The position numbers and the translations under genes are program-made. The notes under the pieces were generated by a model, which saw nothing but the letters and a program-made list of their open reading frames with translations, was not told the origin of the DNA and searched no databases. Below, piece after piece: positions 17,401 through 26,735 of a stretch of 64,000 nt of DNA. Position 1 is the first letter of the stretch, and every line of letters starts with the position of its first letter. Source of the DNA: Candidatus Bathyarchaeia archaeon (GTDB taxonomy: Archaea; Thermoproteota; Bathyarchaeia; 40CM-2-53-6); NCBI GenBank assembly GCA_035935655.1, contig DASYWW010000037.1, positions 124,001 through 188,000 on the forward strand, given 5' to 3'.

Positions 17401-18486
17401 ATGGACGACCTGAATCGGATTCGAGATAAGATAGACGAACTCGACCAAGAGATAGTTCGACTTCTCAAGAACAGGTACGAGAACGCAAAACTCCTCGGCA
17501 GAATCAAACAGCAGAGAGGGCTCGACTATCGAGATCCCGAGCGAGAGAAAAACATTCTCCGGAAAATAGGACGTGCCGCCGCGGCATGGGATCTTGATCC
17601 GAAATTCATACGGCCAATATTCGATCAGATATTCTCTCTCACCCTCCAAGCCCAGCGAGACCAACCCCAAAAGTCCGCGAGGAGACTCGACCAGACGAAA
17701 ATTCTAGTTGTGGGCGGAACAGGCGGGATGGGACGCGTCTTTGCAAGGTACGCCAGCCTTCAGGGAGCAAAAGTCAAGCTAGCAGGCCGGGAGATAAACA
17801 AGACCCGGACCGCGGCCAAGGAGATGGAGGTCGAACCCGGAACAATCTTGGACGCAGCCTCCTCAGACATAGTTATCCTAGCAGTACCAATGGAGGAAAC
17901 TGCCAGAGTCGCCACCGAAACCGCATCACTCATGAAAACCGGCAGCCTGCTAACAGATCTCTCGTCGGTCAAGACTGGAATATCAGACAGGATCGCGGAA
18001 AAAATCCCTAAGGGATTGGAGTACGTGAGTTTACACCCTCTCTTTGGACCGAACACAGTTCATCTTCACGATCAAACCATCATAGCCGTATCCTACCAAT
18101 CTGGCCAGAAATGGTCCAAGTTGTCCCGAGCACTCCAAGCCAGCGGATCGAAGATCCAGACAATGTCCGCGGCACAACACGACCGAGCAATGGCCTATGT
18201 TCAAGGCCTCCATCACTTCACACTGATCGCCCTCGGAATAGGCCTCGATGGAATGGGAGGAGAACCTCGAACCCAATCTCTCAGAGAAACCGAAGCTCGA
18301 ATTGTGAGCCTGCTTGACAGCTGGGACACAATTGTCGGAATCCAACAGCTAAACCCCTTCCTTCCCGGTGTGAAACAGAAATTTCTGGAGGTTGCCACCA
18401 ATATTGCCCAGACTCGATCGAGACAGGCGAGCGGCGTGAAGAAGAGGCTTGTCTCAAATGTACAGAAGTGGTCACGCAAGCTATAA
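17401..18486 (+). CDS. Bifunctional chorismate mutase / prephenate dehydrogenase
   Basis: A 361-residue fusion. Residues 1-90 are an AroQ-type helical chorismate mutase (MDDLNRIRDKIDELDQEIV, then LLKNRYENAKLLGRIK and RDPEREKNIL). Residues from about 98 are a TyrA dehydrogenase with the NAD-binding KILVVGGTGGMGRVFARY, VILAVPMEE, SVKTGI, SLHPLFGP and a conserved AQHDRAMAYVQGLHHF helix. The product takes chorismate to 4-hydroxyphenylpyruvate for tyrosine. No prephenate dehydratase for phenylalanine is nearby. ATG 17401 is used; the longer frame runs into aroC. The stop codon lies inside a TATA box that probably drives the trp genes. Confidence 0.94.
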   Translation: MDDLNRIRDKIDELDQEIVRLLKNRYENAKLLGRIKQQRGLDYRDPEREKNILRKIGRAAAAWDLDPKFIRPIFDQIFSLTLQAQRDQPQKSARRLDQTKILVVGGTGGMGRVFARYASLQGAKVKLAGREINKTRTAAKEMEVEPGTILDAASSDIVILAVPMEETARVATETASLMKTGSLLTDLSSVKTGISDRIAEKIPKGLEYVSLHPLFGPNTVHLHDQTIIAVSYQSGQKWSKLSRALQASGSKIQTMSAAQHDRAMAYVQGLHHFTLIALGIGLDGMGGEPRTQSLRETEARIVSLLDSWDTIVGIQQLNPFLPGVKQKFLEVATNIAQTRSRQASGVKKRLVSNVQKWSRKL

Positions 18487-18489
18487 AAG
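18482..18489 (+). promoter_or_regulatory. TATA box of the trp sub-operon
   Basis: TATAAAAG spans the TAA stop of the mutase-dehydrogenase gene. An archaeal start about 25 nt downstream would put the 5' end near 18511, just ahead of trpE, so the trp genes can be transcribed separately from the aro genes. Confidence 0.6.
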
Positions 18490-18529
18490 CGACATGCGGG
18501 AAAGAGGGTAAAGGCGACATCCATGGGGT

Positions 18530-19930
18530 ATAGTTTTTGGACAACAACTCACACGGCACCCCACCAGGCTGAACTATCTTCGGCTGGAAGCTAGAAAACA
18601 GCCGATCGACCTTTTCGCAACGATCAAAAACAACTGCGAAACATGTTTCATTCTCGAGTCAGTCGAGGGACCACGCCGCCTAACCAGGTATACCCTCATA
18701 GGATTCGATCCGCAAAAGATCATCAGGACCTCCAGAAATCAAGTTGAGATTCTCGACCGGCCAAGATCGGAAAGACGAATCGAGAAATGCCAAGATCCTC
18801 TAACCCGCCTAGCCAATCTCAACGACCCAATCAAAGAGAGAAACCCAGGAGAAAGATACGCAGGAGGCCTTGTCGGATACGCATCCTATGACCTAGCACG
18901 CTCTTTTGAAAGAATCCCCAGACTGGGACACAAGGGCAACGAGTTCCCCGATCTAGAATTCGGACTCTTTGAAGACGGAATCGTCTTCGACCACGTCAGC
19001 GGCAAGACACACTACTTCTACCGAGAAGAAAACAGGATAGAAAAAGCTAAGGAATTTCTTCGAGACTCTCTGGGCAGCGATCAGGTCAGTTTTGGCAGGC
19101 CGAAGTCGAACGTAAATCAGGAAGACTTCTGCGAACGAGTCAATCGTGCCAAAGACTACATTGAATCAGGGGACATTTTCCAAGTCGTTCTCTCAAAGAG
19201 ATACAAGATCCCGTTCAAAGGCTCGCTTCTCAAGTTCTACAGGGCGCTACGAAGGATCAACCCGTCTCCCTACATGTACTACCTCAAGTTTGGCGACAGA
19301 GAAATCGTCGGGTCCAGCCCAGAGATGCTGGCCCGGAAAATCGGTCGTAGCACAGAGAGCTTCCCCATTGCGGGAACGCGGCCGTTCACTGGGGATTCTG
19401 CGCGAAACAAAGCACTGGCAGCGGAATTGCTTCAGGACGAGAAGGAACGAGCGGAACACGTTATGCTCGTGGACCTGGCCCGGAACGACCTGGGCAGAGT
19501 CTGCGAGTATGGAACCGTCAGGGTTCCTGAGTTCATGCGAGTTCAAGGCTACAGCCATGTCCAACACATTGTCTCGAGAGTCACGGGACGGCTGAGACAG
19601 AACGCGACTAGTTTCGACTTGTTCAGAGCAGTCTTTCCTGCTGGCACAGTTTCAGGGGCGCCGAAGGTTCGTGCGATGGAAATCATCCAGGAACTGGAGA
19701 CAACTGCGAGGGGTCCCTACGCGGGGGCTGTTGGTTACTTTTCGGCGAATGGAAACGCTGACTTCGCAATAACGATCCGGACTCTTTGCGCCAAGGACGG
19801 CTTCTGCTATCTCCAGTCTGGTGCAGGGATAGTTGCCGATTCGGTCCCTAACCAGGAATGGATTGAGTCCGAGAGAAAGACAGCGGCGTTGTTCACAGCG
19901 ATGGATCAGGCCCAGGAGGAAGATCGGTGA
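18530..19930 (+). CDS. trpE: Anthranilate synthase component I, non-canonical start
   Basis: TrpE makes anthranilate from chorismate with ammonia delivered by TrpG. The frame is open from 18512 to 19930 and encodes about 466 residues, normal for the family. FILESVEGPRRLTRYTLIG is the N-terminal domain with the LES tryptophan-feedback motif, followed by YIESGDIFQVVLSKRY, PSPYMYYLKFGDREIVGSSP, IAGTRPFTGD, VMLVDLARNDLGRV and FPAGTVSGAPKVRAMEII. No ATG, GTG or TTG occurs in frame before 19274, which is deep in the catalytic domain. The start must therefore be ATA 18530, another non-AUG codon, or ATG 18523 with one extra T in the run 18534-18538. Its TGA overlaps the GTG of trpG. Confidence 0.9.
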   Translation: MVFGQQLTRHPTRLNYLRLEARKQPIDLFATIKNNCETCFILESVEGPRRLTRYTLIGFDPQKIIRTSRNQVEILDRPRSERRIEKCQDPLTRLANLNDPIKERNPGERYAGGLVGYASYDLARSFERIPRLGHKGNEFPDLEFGLFEDGIVFDHVSGKTHYFYREENRIEKAKEFLRDSLGSDQVSFGRPKSNVNQEDFCERVNRAKDYIESGDIFQVVLSKRYKIPFKGSLLKFYRALRRINPSPYMYYLKFGDREIVGSSPEMLARKIGRSTESFPIAGTRPFTGDSARNKALAAELLQDEKERAEHVMLVDLARNDLGRVCEYGTVRVPEFMRVQGYSHVQHIVSRVTGRLRQNATSFDLFRAVFPAGTVSGAPKVRAMEIIQELETTARGPYAGAVGYFSANGNADFAITIRTLCAKDGFCYLQSGAGIVADSVPNQEWIESERKTAALFTAMDQAQEEDR

Positions 19931-20505
19931 AGGTTCTGATCCTCGACAACTACGACAGCTTCGTCTACAACTTGGCGCAGTGTGTTGGCGGGATCGGTGA
20001 CACGGTTGTTGTGAAACGGAATGATGAGGTCGATGTCGCAGGAGTCAAAGAACTTTCGCCAGACAGGATCATAATCTCCCCGGGCCCTGGCAACCCCGAT
20101 AATCCTCGGTACTTTGGGGCATGCACAGCAATCCTTCGAGAAGTAAGCAGGGAAACCCCTACGCTAGGTGTTTGTCTTGGACATCAAGGGATTGTTCACG
20201 CATTCGGCGGAAAGATAGTTCGAGCGAGAAGACTCCGACATGGAAAGACGAGCCCGATCAGGCACGATGGCAAAGGAGTCTTGCGCGGAGTAGCCAGCCC
20301 CTTCGAGGCTACGAGATACCATTCGCTTGTGGCTGATAGAAGGAGCTTGCCGAAAGACCTCGAAGTCACGGCCCACGCTATTGATGACAATGAGATAATG
20401 GGCGTTCGACATCGAGAATTCCCGATTGAAGGGGTCCAATTCCATCCAGAGTCCATACTCACACTACCGGGCCATCGCATCATCAAGAATTTCCTGGAGG
20501 GCTAA
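19927..20505 (+). CDS. trpG: Anthranilate synthase glutamine amidotransferase subunit
   Basis: Hydrolyses glutamine to supply ammonia to TrpE. The 192-residue class I amidotransferase has DNYDSFVYNLAQ at the N-terminus, the oxyanion segment SPGPGNPDN, the nucleophile Cys in TLGVCLGHQGIVHAFGG (near residue 80) and the His-Glu pair in VQFHPESILT near the C-terminus. The start is GTG 19927, overlapping the trpE stop by four bases, so equimolar production is likely. Confidence 0.95.
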   Translation: MKVLILDNYDSFVYNLAQCVGGIGDTVVVKRNDEVDVAGVKELSPDRIIISPGPGNPDNPRYFGACTAILREVSRETPTLGVCLGHQGIVHAFGGKIVRARRLRHGKTSPIRHDGKGVLRGVASPFEATRYHSLVADRRSLPKDLEVTAHAIDDNEIMGVRHREFPIEGVQFHPESILTLPGHRIIKNFLEG

Positions 20506-20510
20506 CTCGA

Positions 20511-21560
20511 ATGATCAAAGAATGCATCCCTCTACTCCTAGAAAACCACGAATTGACATCCGACCAGGCCAAAGCTACTATGAAAGAAATCATGTCTGGA
20601 GAGGCGACCCCATCGCAGGTTTCAGCCTTTCTAATAGGGCTGAAAAAGAAGCGGGAGACAGCTGACGAAGTCGCTGCCCTAGCGCAGGTAATGCGGGAAT
20701 TCAGCCGGAAAATCCACCCGAAAATAAATGGTTACCTGTTGGATACTTGCGGGACCGGCGGAGATAGAACAAAAACGTTCAATGTCAGCACCACCTCTGC
20801 TTTCGTAATCGCGGCAGCCGGGGTCCATGTGGCAAAACATGGCAATCGATCGTTCACAAGCAAATGCGGAAGCGCGGACGTTCTCGAACAATTGGGTCTG
20901 AACATGAACATGGAACCGGATTTGGTCGAGAGAGCGATCGAAGAGATCGGAATCGGGTTCATGTTCGCACCCAACTTCCATCCAGCGATGAAAAACGTGG
21001 CCTCGGTGAGACGCGAAATAGGCGTACGAACCGTATTCAACATCCTCGGCCCCTTAACGAACCCTGCAGGGGCAAACGCCCAGTTGATAGGAGTCTACGA
21101 CAGTGAGATTCTAGAGCCAATGTGCCTTGCGGCGCACAACTTGGGAGCGAAATCCGTGATGACAGTCTATGGGCTCGATGGAGTGGATGAGATTTCCATC
21201 ACGGGCAAGACAAACATCGTAAGACGTCAAAACGGAAGAATATTCCGAGAGGAGGTGGAGCCAGAGGATCTAGGGTTCAAGAGAAGCACCGCTGAGGAGG
21301 TTGCCGGTTCGGACCCAGTGGAAAACGCACGTCTTACCGCCAAGATTCTATCCGGACATCTAGATCATAGTGATCCCCGCGTACAAATGGTCTTGGCAAA
21401 CGCGGCAGCAGGACTCGTCCTGTGCGAAAGAGCCCAGACCCTTAGAGAAGGAGTCGAGATAGCTTCCAAAGTTGTGATTGACGGAAAGCCCTTCCGAACA
21501 CTGTATGAGCTTGTAGAGTTCTCCGGCGGAGACACTCAGCGACTCAAGAACTTGGCCTGA
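20511..21560 (+). CDS. trpD: Anthranilate phosphoribosyltransferase
   Basis: Joins anthranilate to phosphoribosyl pyrophosphate. The 349-residue protein has the expected glycine-rich PRPP loop DTCGTGGDRTKTFNVST, KHGNRSFTSKCGSADVLEQLG, the phosphate/Mg site GIGFMFAPNFHPAMKNV, and NILGPLTNPAGA. It starts at ATG 20511, five bases after trpG, and ends five bases before trpC. Confidence 0.96.
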   Translation: MIKECIPLLLENHELTSDQAKATMKEIMSGEATPSQVSAFLIGLKKKRETADEVAALAQVMREFSRKIHPKINGYLLDTCGTGGDRTKTFNVSTTSAFVIAAAGVHVAKHGNRSFTSKCGSADVLEQLGLNMNMEPDLVERAIEEIGIGFMFAPNFHPAMKNVASVRREIGVRTVFNILGPLTNPAGANAQLIGVYDSEILEPMCLAAHNLGAKSVMTVYGLDGVDEISITGKTNIVRRQNGRIFREEVEPEDLGFKRSTAEEVAGSDPVENARLTAKILSGHLDHSDPRVQMVLANAAAGLVLCERAQTLREGVEIASKVVIDGKPFRTLYELVEFSGGDTQRLKNLA

Positions 21561-21565
21561 CATTC

Positions 21566-22342
21566 TTGGTAGACCATTTGCCTGAGCTCGCCGCAAAAGC
21601 CAGAGCCAGAGTCAAACGAGGCTACTATGACGATGGTGGAACTGCCAACGCGTCTTCGAGAGGCTTGGTCAAAGCGATCCAAGAAAGCAGAAAGACGCCG
21701 GTCATCACGGAGATAAAATACGCTTCTCCATCCGCTGGAAAGATCAGAGAATCTGGAAGCCCTCTTCAGATCGCGAAGGGAATGCTGAACGGTGGAGCAT
21801 GCGCGATCTCGATTCTTACGGATCCTGAAAACTTCGAGGGCAATTTGGAAACATTGGTTACGATCAGCCGGGAGACAAGAGCGCTCTTGATAATGAAGGA
21901 CATCATAGTGTCACCCAAGCAGCTCCATGCTGGAGCGAGGGCGGGAGCCAGTGCGGTCGTATTGATTTCTGAAGTGTTCAGTAGGAAATTGTCTAACGTT
22001 GGGCTCGATAGTATGATTCTTGAAGCTAATCGGCTTGGGCTGGAGGTCTTAGTAGAAGCGAACAGCGCTAGCGAGTTTGAAAGCCTCCGGAGGTTCAGAC
22101 CGGACCTCTACGGTATCAACAACCGCAATCTGTCTACTTTCCAATTGGACCTGTCGACTACTGAGAGGATCCTTGCAGAAAACGTCAACATGGATAGGCC
22201 GGTCGTTTCTGAGAGCGGGATAGAATCTCCCCTTGATATTCGACGGCTCAAAGCCGCCGGCGCTAGGGCTTTTCTTGTTGGAACTTCGATAATGAAATCG
22301 CCAGACATCGAGGGCAAGGTAAGGGAGCTGGTCGGCGCTTGA
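21566..22342 (+). CDS. trpC: Indole-3-glycerol-phosphate synthase
   Basis: Closes the indole ring from carboxyphenylaminodeoxyribulose phosphate. The 258-residue TIM barrel shows [16 protein letters not shown] (catalytic Lys), [30 protein letters not shown] (second catalytic Lys), [25 protein letters not shown] and [12 protein letters not shown]. It starts at TTG 21566 and shares a TTGA junction with trpB. It is monofunctional with no fused phosphoribosylanthranilate isomerase, and no trpF follows, which leaves one step of the pathway unaccounted for here. Confidence 0.95.
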   Translation: MVDHLPELAAKARARVKRGYYDDGGTANASSRGLVKAIQESRKTPVITEIKYASPSAGKIRESGSPLQIAKGMLNGGACAISILTDPENFEGNLETLVTISRETRALLIMKDIIVSPKQLHAGARAGASAVVLISEVFSRKLSNVGLDSMILEANRLGLEVLVEANSASEFESLRRFRPDLYGINNRNLSTFQLDLSTTERILAENVNMDRPVVSESGIESPLDIRRLKAAGARAFLVGTSIMKSPDIEGKVRELVGA

Positions 22343-23541
22343 AGAAACCCGCTGAACCTAGAACGCGTTCCAAGCCGGGCAAGTTCGGAAAATATGGAGG
22401 GCAGTATGTTCCTGAGACCTTGATGGAGCCGCTGAGAGCGCTTGAGGAGGCGTACAACCGGTTCTCGCACGACCCCTCGTTCAAGAAGGAATTGGCGGGC
22501 TGGCTGGACTGCTTCGCCGGAAGACCGACGCCGCTCTACCTTGCTAGCAATTTGACTAGACATGTTGGAGGCGCTAGGATTTACTTGAAAAGAGAGGATC
22601 TATTACATGGGGGCGCGCACAAGATCAACAATACTCTCGGCCAAGTCCTCCTAGCGAAGAAAATGGGGAAGCAGAGGATCATCGCTGAAACCGGGGCAGG
22701 ACAACATGGGGTCGCCACTGCAATGGCATGCGCAGCTCTAGATTTGAAGGCCGAAGTCTACATGGGGAATGAGGACATGGACCGCCAGAAACTGAACGTG
22801 TACAGGATGAAGATGCTAGGTGCCAAAGTGCACCCAGTCGAGTCCGGATCCAAGACCTTGAAGGATGCAATCAATGAAGCATTGAGGGACTGGGTTACAA
22901 ACGTTCAGGATACGTACTATCTCCTAGGATCGGTCGTGGGCCCACATCCTTACCCTACGATGGTGCGGGACTTTCAGAGTGTGATCGGGAAAGAAGCGCG
23001 AAAGCAGATCTTACGAACCGACGGCAAGCTCCCGAAGGCCGTTGTTGCGTGCGTCGGTGGGGGGAGCAACTCGATTGGAATCTTCCATTCGTTCTTGCAT
23101 GATCTTGAGGTTGACCTGTATGGGGTCGAGGCTGGAGGGGAAAGCTTGTCGCCTGGACAAAACGCTGCGCCGCTGGTTGCCGGACGCGAAGGGGTCCTGC
23201 ACGGCATGATGACGTATGTTCTGCAGGACGAAGTTGGGCAAGTGCAGACGACTCGGAGCATTTCAGCGGGGCTCGACTATCCCGGAGTGGGGCCGGAACA
23301 CGCTTTCCTGATGACCGCAGGTCGGGCCAAGTATGTCACAGCGTCCGATGAAGAGGCTCTGGACGCGTTCAAGATCCTGTCACAACTGGAGGGGATCATG
23401 CCTGCTTTGGAATCTGCCCACGCTATCAGTTACGCGATGAAGTTGGCGCAGAATCTCAGTACAAAGGATTCGATCATCGTCAACCTTTCAGGCAGAGGCG
23501 ACAAGGATGTGGAGATAATTGCCAAGCACCTCTCACAATGA
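22339..23541 (+). CDS. trpB: Tryptophan synthase beta chain
   Basis: Condenses indole with serine to tryptophan using PLP. The 400-residue protein is the standard TrpB1 type that partners Trp[20 protein letters not shown], the PLP Lys in [44 protein letters not shown] for the cofactor phosphate, and [11 protein letters not shown]. The start is TTG 22339 within the trpC stop. Its 3' end overlaps the chosen trpA start by 23 bases. Confidence 0.96.
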   Translation: MKKPAEPRTRSKPGKFGKYGGQYVPETLMEPLRALEEAYNRFSHDPSFKKELAGWLDCFAGRPTPLYLASNLTRHVGGARIYLKREDLLHGGAHKINNTLGQVLLAKKMGKQRIIAETGAGQHGVATAMACAALDLKAEVYMGNEDMDRQKLNVYRMKMLGAKVHPVESGSKTLKDAINEALRDWVTNVQDTYYLLGSVVGPHPYPTMVRDFQSVIGKEARKQILRTDGKLPKAVVACVGGGSNSIGIFHSFLHDLEVDLYGVEAGGESLSPGQNAAPLVAGREGVLHGMMTYVLQDEVGQVQTTRSISAGLDYPGVGPEHAFLMTAGRAKYVTASDEEALDAFKILSQLEGIMPALESAHAISYAMKLAQNLSTKDSIIVNLSGRGDKDVEIIAKHLSQ

Positions 23542-24358
23542 CGATCGGATAGAAGTGAAGTTCCGAGAACTTCAGGGCCGCAAAGAGGGAGCGCTGGTTG
23601 TTTACTTGACAGGTGGCGACCCGGACTCGAAATCGTTCATTGCTAACTCTGCGGCTTTGATAGAAGGTGGAGCTGACATCGTCGAGGTGGGGATCCCATT
23701 TTCTGACCCTATTGCAGATGGTCCGGTTATACAGGCTTCAAGCATGCGAGCCTTATCTCAAGGGGCCACCCCCGCGGGTATCCTGAACATTATCGGAGAG
23801 CTCTCGTCAAGATTTCCGGTCCCGTTTGTGGTTCTGAGCTACTACAATCCTATTCTTGCGATGGGCTTGGACCGCTTCCTGAAGAAAGCCCGCGAAAACG
23901 GTGTTGATGGGATCGTTGTCCCGGACTTGCCGGTTGAAGAGAGCGACGAGTTCAGGAACCTATCTTTGAAACACAACGTCGATAACATCTACCTAGCGGC
24001 ACCGAACACTTCTACGACTAGACTGCGAGCGGTTCTCGATAAATCGAAGGGCTTCCTCTATCTCGTCTCACTCTACGGTGTCACAGGTCCCCGGGACTTG
24101 CTCAGCCCGCAGGCGCTCGAAGCTATCAAGATGGTAAAGTCCTTGTCGAGGGGAAAGATTCCGGTTTCAGCAGGATTTGGCATCTCGCAGCCCGAACACG
24201 TTTCCGCTGTCATCCAATCCGGAGCCGACGGGGCAATCGTTGGGAGTGCGCTGGTCAGAATTGTCGAAAACCACCTCGATGACCCTGGCGGGTCTGAGAC
24301 CGAGCTCAAGAAGAGGGTTCGGTCTTTGAAAGAAGCCACGCGCGTCAGGTCCGACTAG
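23519..24358 (+). CDS. trpA: Tryptophan synthase alpha chain
   Basis: Cleaves indole-3-glycerol phosphate to indole, channelled to TrpB. The 279-residue barrel has [14 protein letters not shown], the catalytic Glu in [20 protein letters not shown], the catalytic Asp in [14 protein letters not shown], and [18 protein letters not shown] 23519 is chosen because the family N-terminus RIxxKFxEL is preserved only with this start; GTG 23555 would remove part of it. The gene closes the supercluster and its stop overlaps by four bases the stop of the convergent Lrp gene. Confidence 0.95.
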   Translation: MPSTSHNDDRIEVKFRELQGRKEGALVVYLTGGDPDSKSFIANSAALIEGGADIVEVGIPFSDPIADGPVIQASSMRALSQGATPAGILNIIGELSSRFPVPFVVLSYYNPILAMGLDRFLKKARENGVDGIVVPDLPVEESDEFRNLSLKHNVDNIYLAAPNTSTTRLRAVLDKSKGFLYLVSLYGVTGPRDLLSPQALEAIKMVKSLSRGKIPVSAGFGISQPEHVSAVIQSGADGAIVGSALVRIVENHLDDPGGSETELKKRVRSLKEATRVRSD

Positions 24359-24834
24359 AGAAGACGAAAATCTTCCTTTACGGTCGTAAGAACAATGTGA
24401 GTGTTAGTCCGTTCAACGAATGGCATTGCCAGGAGTGCCTTGGTGAACTTGCTCAGGTCGTCTCTGCTCCTGAACTTCGCAATGACCATAGCATCGGTGA
24501 GCCCGGTAACGTCGTAGACTGCTAGAACTTGCGGCATCTTTGCAACCTCCTTCTCTAGTTCGAGGAGTTTGCCCTTGGCGACGCTTACCTCTGTGATCGC
24601 GGTGAGCTGGAAGCCGATCTTGTCGTGATCGAACAGGGCTGAATATCCTCTTATGATCCCGGCCTTCTCTAGCTTCGCTGTTCTAGATTGAACTGTGCTT
24701 GTGGAAACGCCAAGCTTGTGCGCTAACTCCCTGTAGGATAGGCGAGCATCGATAAGATACCAATGCAGTATCTTCTTGTCGAGATCGTCAAGAGCAATAT
24801 CTTCGACCTTCAACTCGTCCTTTGTGGTTGTCAT
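24355..24834 (-). CDS. Lrp/AsnC family transcriptional regulator
   Basis: A 159-residue regulator with an N-terminal helix-turn-helix (LDDLDKKILHWYLIDARLSYRELAHKLGVSTSTVQSRTAKLE, residues 16-57) and a C-terminal RAM/AsnC effector-binding domain (LTAITEVSVAKGKLLELEKEV, VYDVTGLTDAMVIAKF). Family members bind amino acids and repress or activate amino-acid genes. It is the last gene of the gatD-gatE row (four-base ATGA overlap with gatE) and converges on trpA with overlapping stops, so it is a candidate controller of the adjacent cluster. That role is inferred from position. Confidence 0.9.
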   Translation of the reverse strand: MTTTKDELKVEDIALDDLDKKILHWYLIDARLSYRELAHKLGVSTSTVQSRTAKLEKAGIIRGYSALFDHDKIGFQLTAITEVSVAKGKLLELEKEVAKMPQVLAVYDVTGLTDAMVIAKFRSRDDLSKFTKALLAMPFVERTNTHIVLTTVKEDFRLL

Positions 24835-26729
24835 GCTTTGACGTGTTCCAATCGGGTCCGAAGCAGCTCGGTGACTTGCCCCGGGTCCGCTCGTCCCCTC
24901 ACTTCTCCCATTACCAATTTCATCATTCGTCCGAGGGCCTTGGCACCATTCTCTTCAACGAGAGACCGGTTCGATTCGACGATCTCACTGATAATATTCT
25001 CGAGGTCCGATCTGGTTAGCATTCGAAGCTTCAGCATATTGACGGCTTCTTCCGCGGTTCCATCTGGATGAAGTGCGAGCCATTTTAGAACGTCGAGAAC
25101 TGACTCTTTTGCGGTTACTCCCATCGATACCAGGTCGAACGCTCGCTTGAGCTGGTCTTCCCGAACATTCTCCACAGGCACTTGCTCCCTTTGCAAGCTT
25201 CTCAGAGATTCGGTGAGGATTGTTGCCACAAAGCTTGGCGCGACCCTTTTTGTTCTTGCGACAATCTCCTCGAATGCCGGAAGATAATCAGAATCCACGA
25301 GCTGAGTGGCTAGCTTGGAGCTGAGATCGTATTTTTTCCCCAGTTCCTTGGCGAGCTCCTCGGGCATTCGGGGAAGGTTCTCCCAGATCTGTTCAAGTCG
25401 GTCCTGGCCAACCTGAACGGGCGGGACATCCGTCTCGGGATACATTCTAGCGGCTCCAGGCCTTGGGCGAAGATAGACAGTGGTCCCGTCAGGGTTTGCC
25501 GCCCTCGTTTCTTCGGGAACCCTTTCCACGGCCTCCCGAGCACGTTCTGCTACAGCCTTCAAACCGTCTTTTGCATTATCGAGACGGTCAGTTATGATGA
25601 CAAACCCGTCGAGGTCCCCACACCCAAGTCTTTTCGCAATCTCTTCTACGTGACTTGAATCTATACCATATGAGGGGAGTTCATCTGAGTGGAAAATTCC
25701 TCCGACTCGGCCCCAGAAGACCGCGCGCTTGGCCATCTCAGTCCCCAGTCGAACATTGGGAATTAATTCCCGTTTGAGCAGTCCTTTGAAACCCGGAAGT
25801 TTCAGGGCTAATGCTACGCCTCCTTGATTGAGAGCAGATTGGACGATCTTCGACTGCGAGCTTGAGAGTATATTGGTGACGTCCTCGAATTCCTCTTTGA
25901 GAGCTGAAGCCTTGATGTTTCTCTGTTGGAGTTCATCTCTGATCTCGAGAAGTTCGCGCTGCCTCTGAACCTCGTAGCCCACCGCCTTAGAAACGAGTTC
26001 GAGCTCTTGAACGCCTTTGATCTCGATAATGGCACCGTTCTTGATTGATACGTTGAGGTCCTGCCTAATGCTTCCTAGACCTCGTTTTACCTTCTTTGTT
26101 GCTCGGAGGATTCGGCCTATGGCGAAAGCAACTTCTCCCGCTTGATCTGGATCATGGATTATTGGTCCAGTTGAGACTTCTATCAGCGGAACTCCGAGCC
26201 GATCTAGGCGAAAGATCACCGAGGTCTTTGTGTCGCCTGTTTTTCGTGCCGCGTCTTCTTCGAGCGTTACTTGCTCTATCGGAACTTCTACTCCGCCCAC
26301 GGTTAATGATCCGTTCAGGGCGATGACCGCTGTGCGCTGGAATCCAGTTGTGTTGGACCCATCAATCACTACTTTCCGCATGACGTGAATCTCGTCCAAC
26401 GGCTTCGCATGAAGTAGCATGCTCATAGTAAGGGCGACATCCAATGCTTCCGGGTTCAGCAGATGCGGGGGTTCTTCGTCAAGCTCAACGAGACAAGTGG
26501 TTTCGGGATCAGCCTCGTAAGTAATGGTCTTGCCCTTGTGGAACTCAAAGAGAGCTGCTGGATCAATCTGGCCTAGCTCGCTTTGTGTAGGCCTGAGTTT
26601 CCGTTCGAAGGAGATCGTGGGGGGCTTTGCTGATAGAATTGTTGGGCAACCGCAGAAGAGCTTGTGCTTAGTGTCTAGCTGTCTGTGTATCTCGACGCCG
26701 ACTTTGAGGCCGACCGCGCGATAGTCTAT
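24831..26729 (-). CDS. gatE: Glutamyl-tRNA(Gln) amidotransferase subunit E, apparent ATA start
   Basis: GatE with GatD converts Glu-tRNA(Gln) to Gln-tRNA(Gln), the archaeal route to charged tRNA-Gln. From 26729 the frame encodes 632 residues, the family length. It begins DYRAVGLKVGVEIHRQLDTK, then HKLFCGCPT, matching GatE N-termini (MDYxxxGLKVGLEIHQQL). It continues with EIHVMRKVVIDGSNTTGFQRT, an inserted AspRS-like segment, and the C-terminal YqeY-like tail. The only codon positioned as initiator is ATA (26729-26727), because TAG lies three codons upstream. The first canonical start (TTG 26444) would delete 95 essential residues. It lies in the same frame as gatD. Confidence 0.92.
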   Translation of the reverse strand: MDYRAVGLKVGVEIHRQLDTKHKLFCGCPTILSAKPPTISFERKLRPTQSELGQIDPAALFEFHKGKTITYEADPETTCLVELDEEPPHLLNPEALDVALTMSMLLHAKPLDEIHVMRKVVIDGSNTTGFQRTAVIALNGSLTVGGVEVPIEQVTLEEDAARKTGDTKTSVIFRLDRLGVPLIEVSTGPIIHDPDQAGEVAFAIGRILRATKKVKRGLGSIRQDLNVSIKNGAIIEIKGVQELELVSKAVGYEVQRQRELLEIRDELQQRNIKASALKEEFEDVTNILSSSQSKIVQSALNQGGVALALKLPGFKGLLKRELIPNVRLGTEMAKRAVFWGRVGGIFHSDELPSYGIDSSHVEEIAKRLGCGDLDGFVIITDRLDNAKDGLKAVAERAREAVERVPEETRAANPDGTTVYLRPRPGAARMYPETDVPPVQVGQDRLEQIWENLPRMPEELAKELGKKYDLSSKLATQLVDSDYLPAFEEIVARTKRVAPSFVATILTESLRSLQREQVPVENVREDQLKRAFDLVSMGVTAKESVLDVLKWLALHPDGTAEEAVNMLKLRMLTRSDLENIISEIVESNRSLVEENGAKALGRMMKLVMGEVRGRADPGQVTELLRTRLEHVKA

Positions 26730-26735
26730 GGGCGA

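Noticed and set aside
18523-18591. 22-codon frame starting at ATG 18523 as a Trp-containing leader peptide for attenuation
   Set aside because: It has only one Trp, overlaps trpE itself, and no alternative hairpins or terminator follow. A start-codon anomaly or indel for trpE explains the ATG better.
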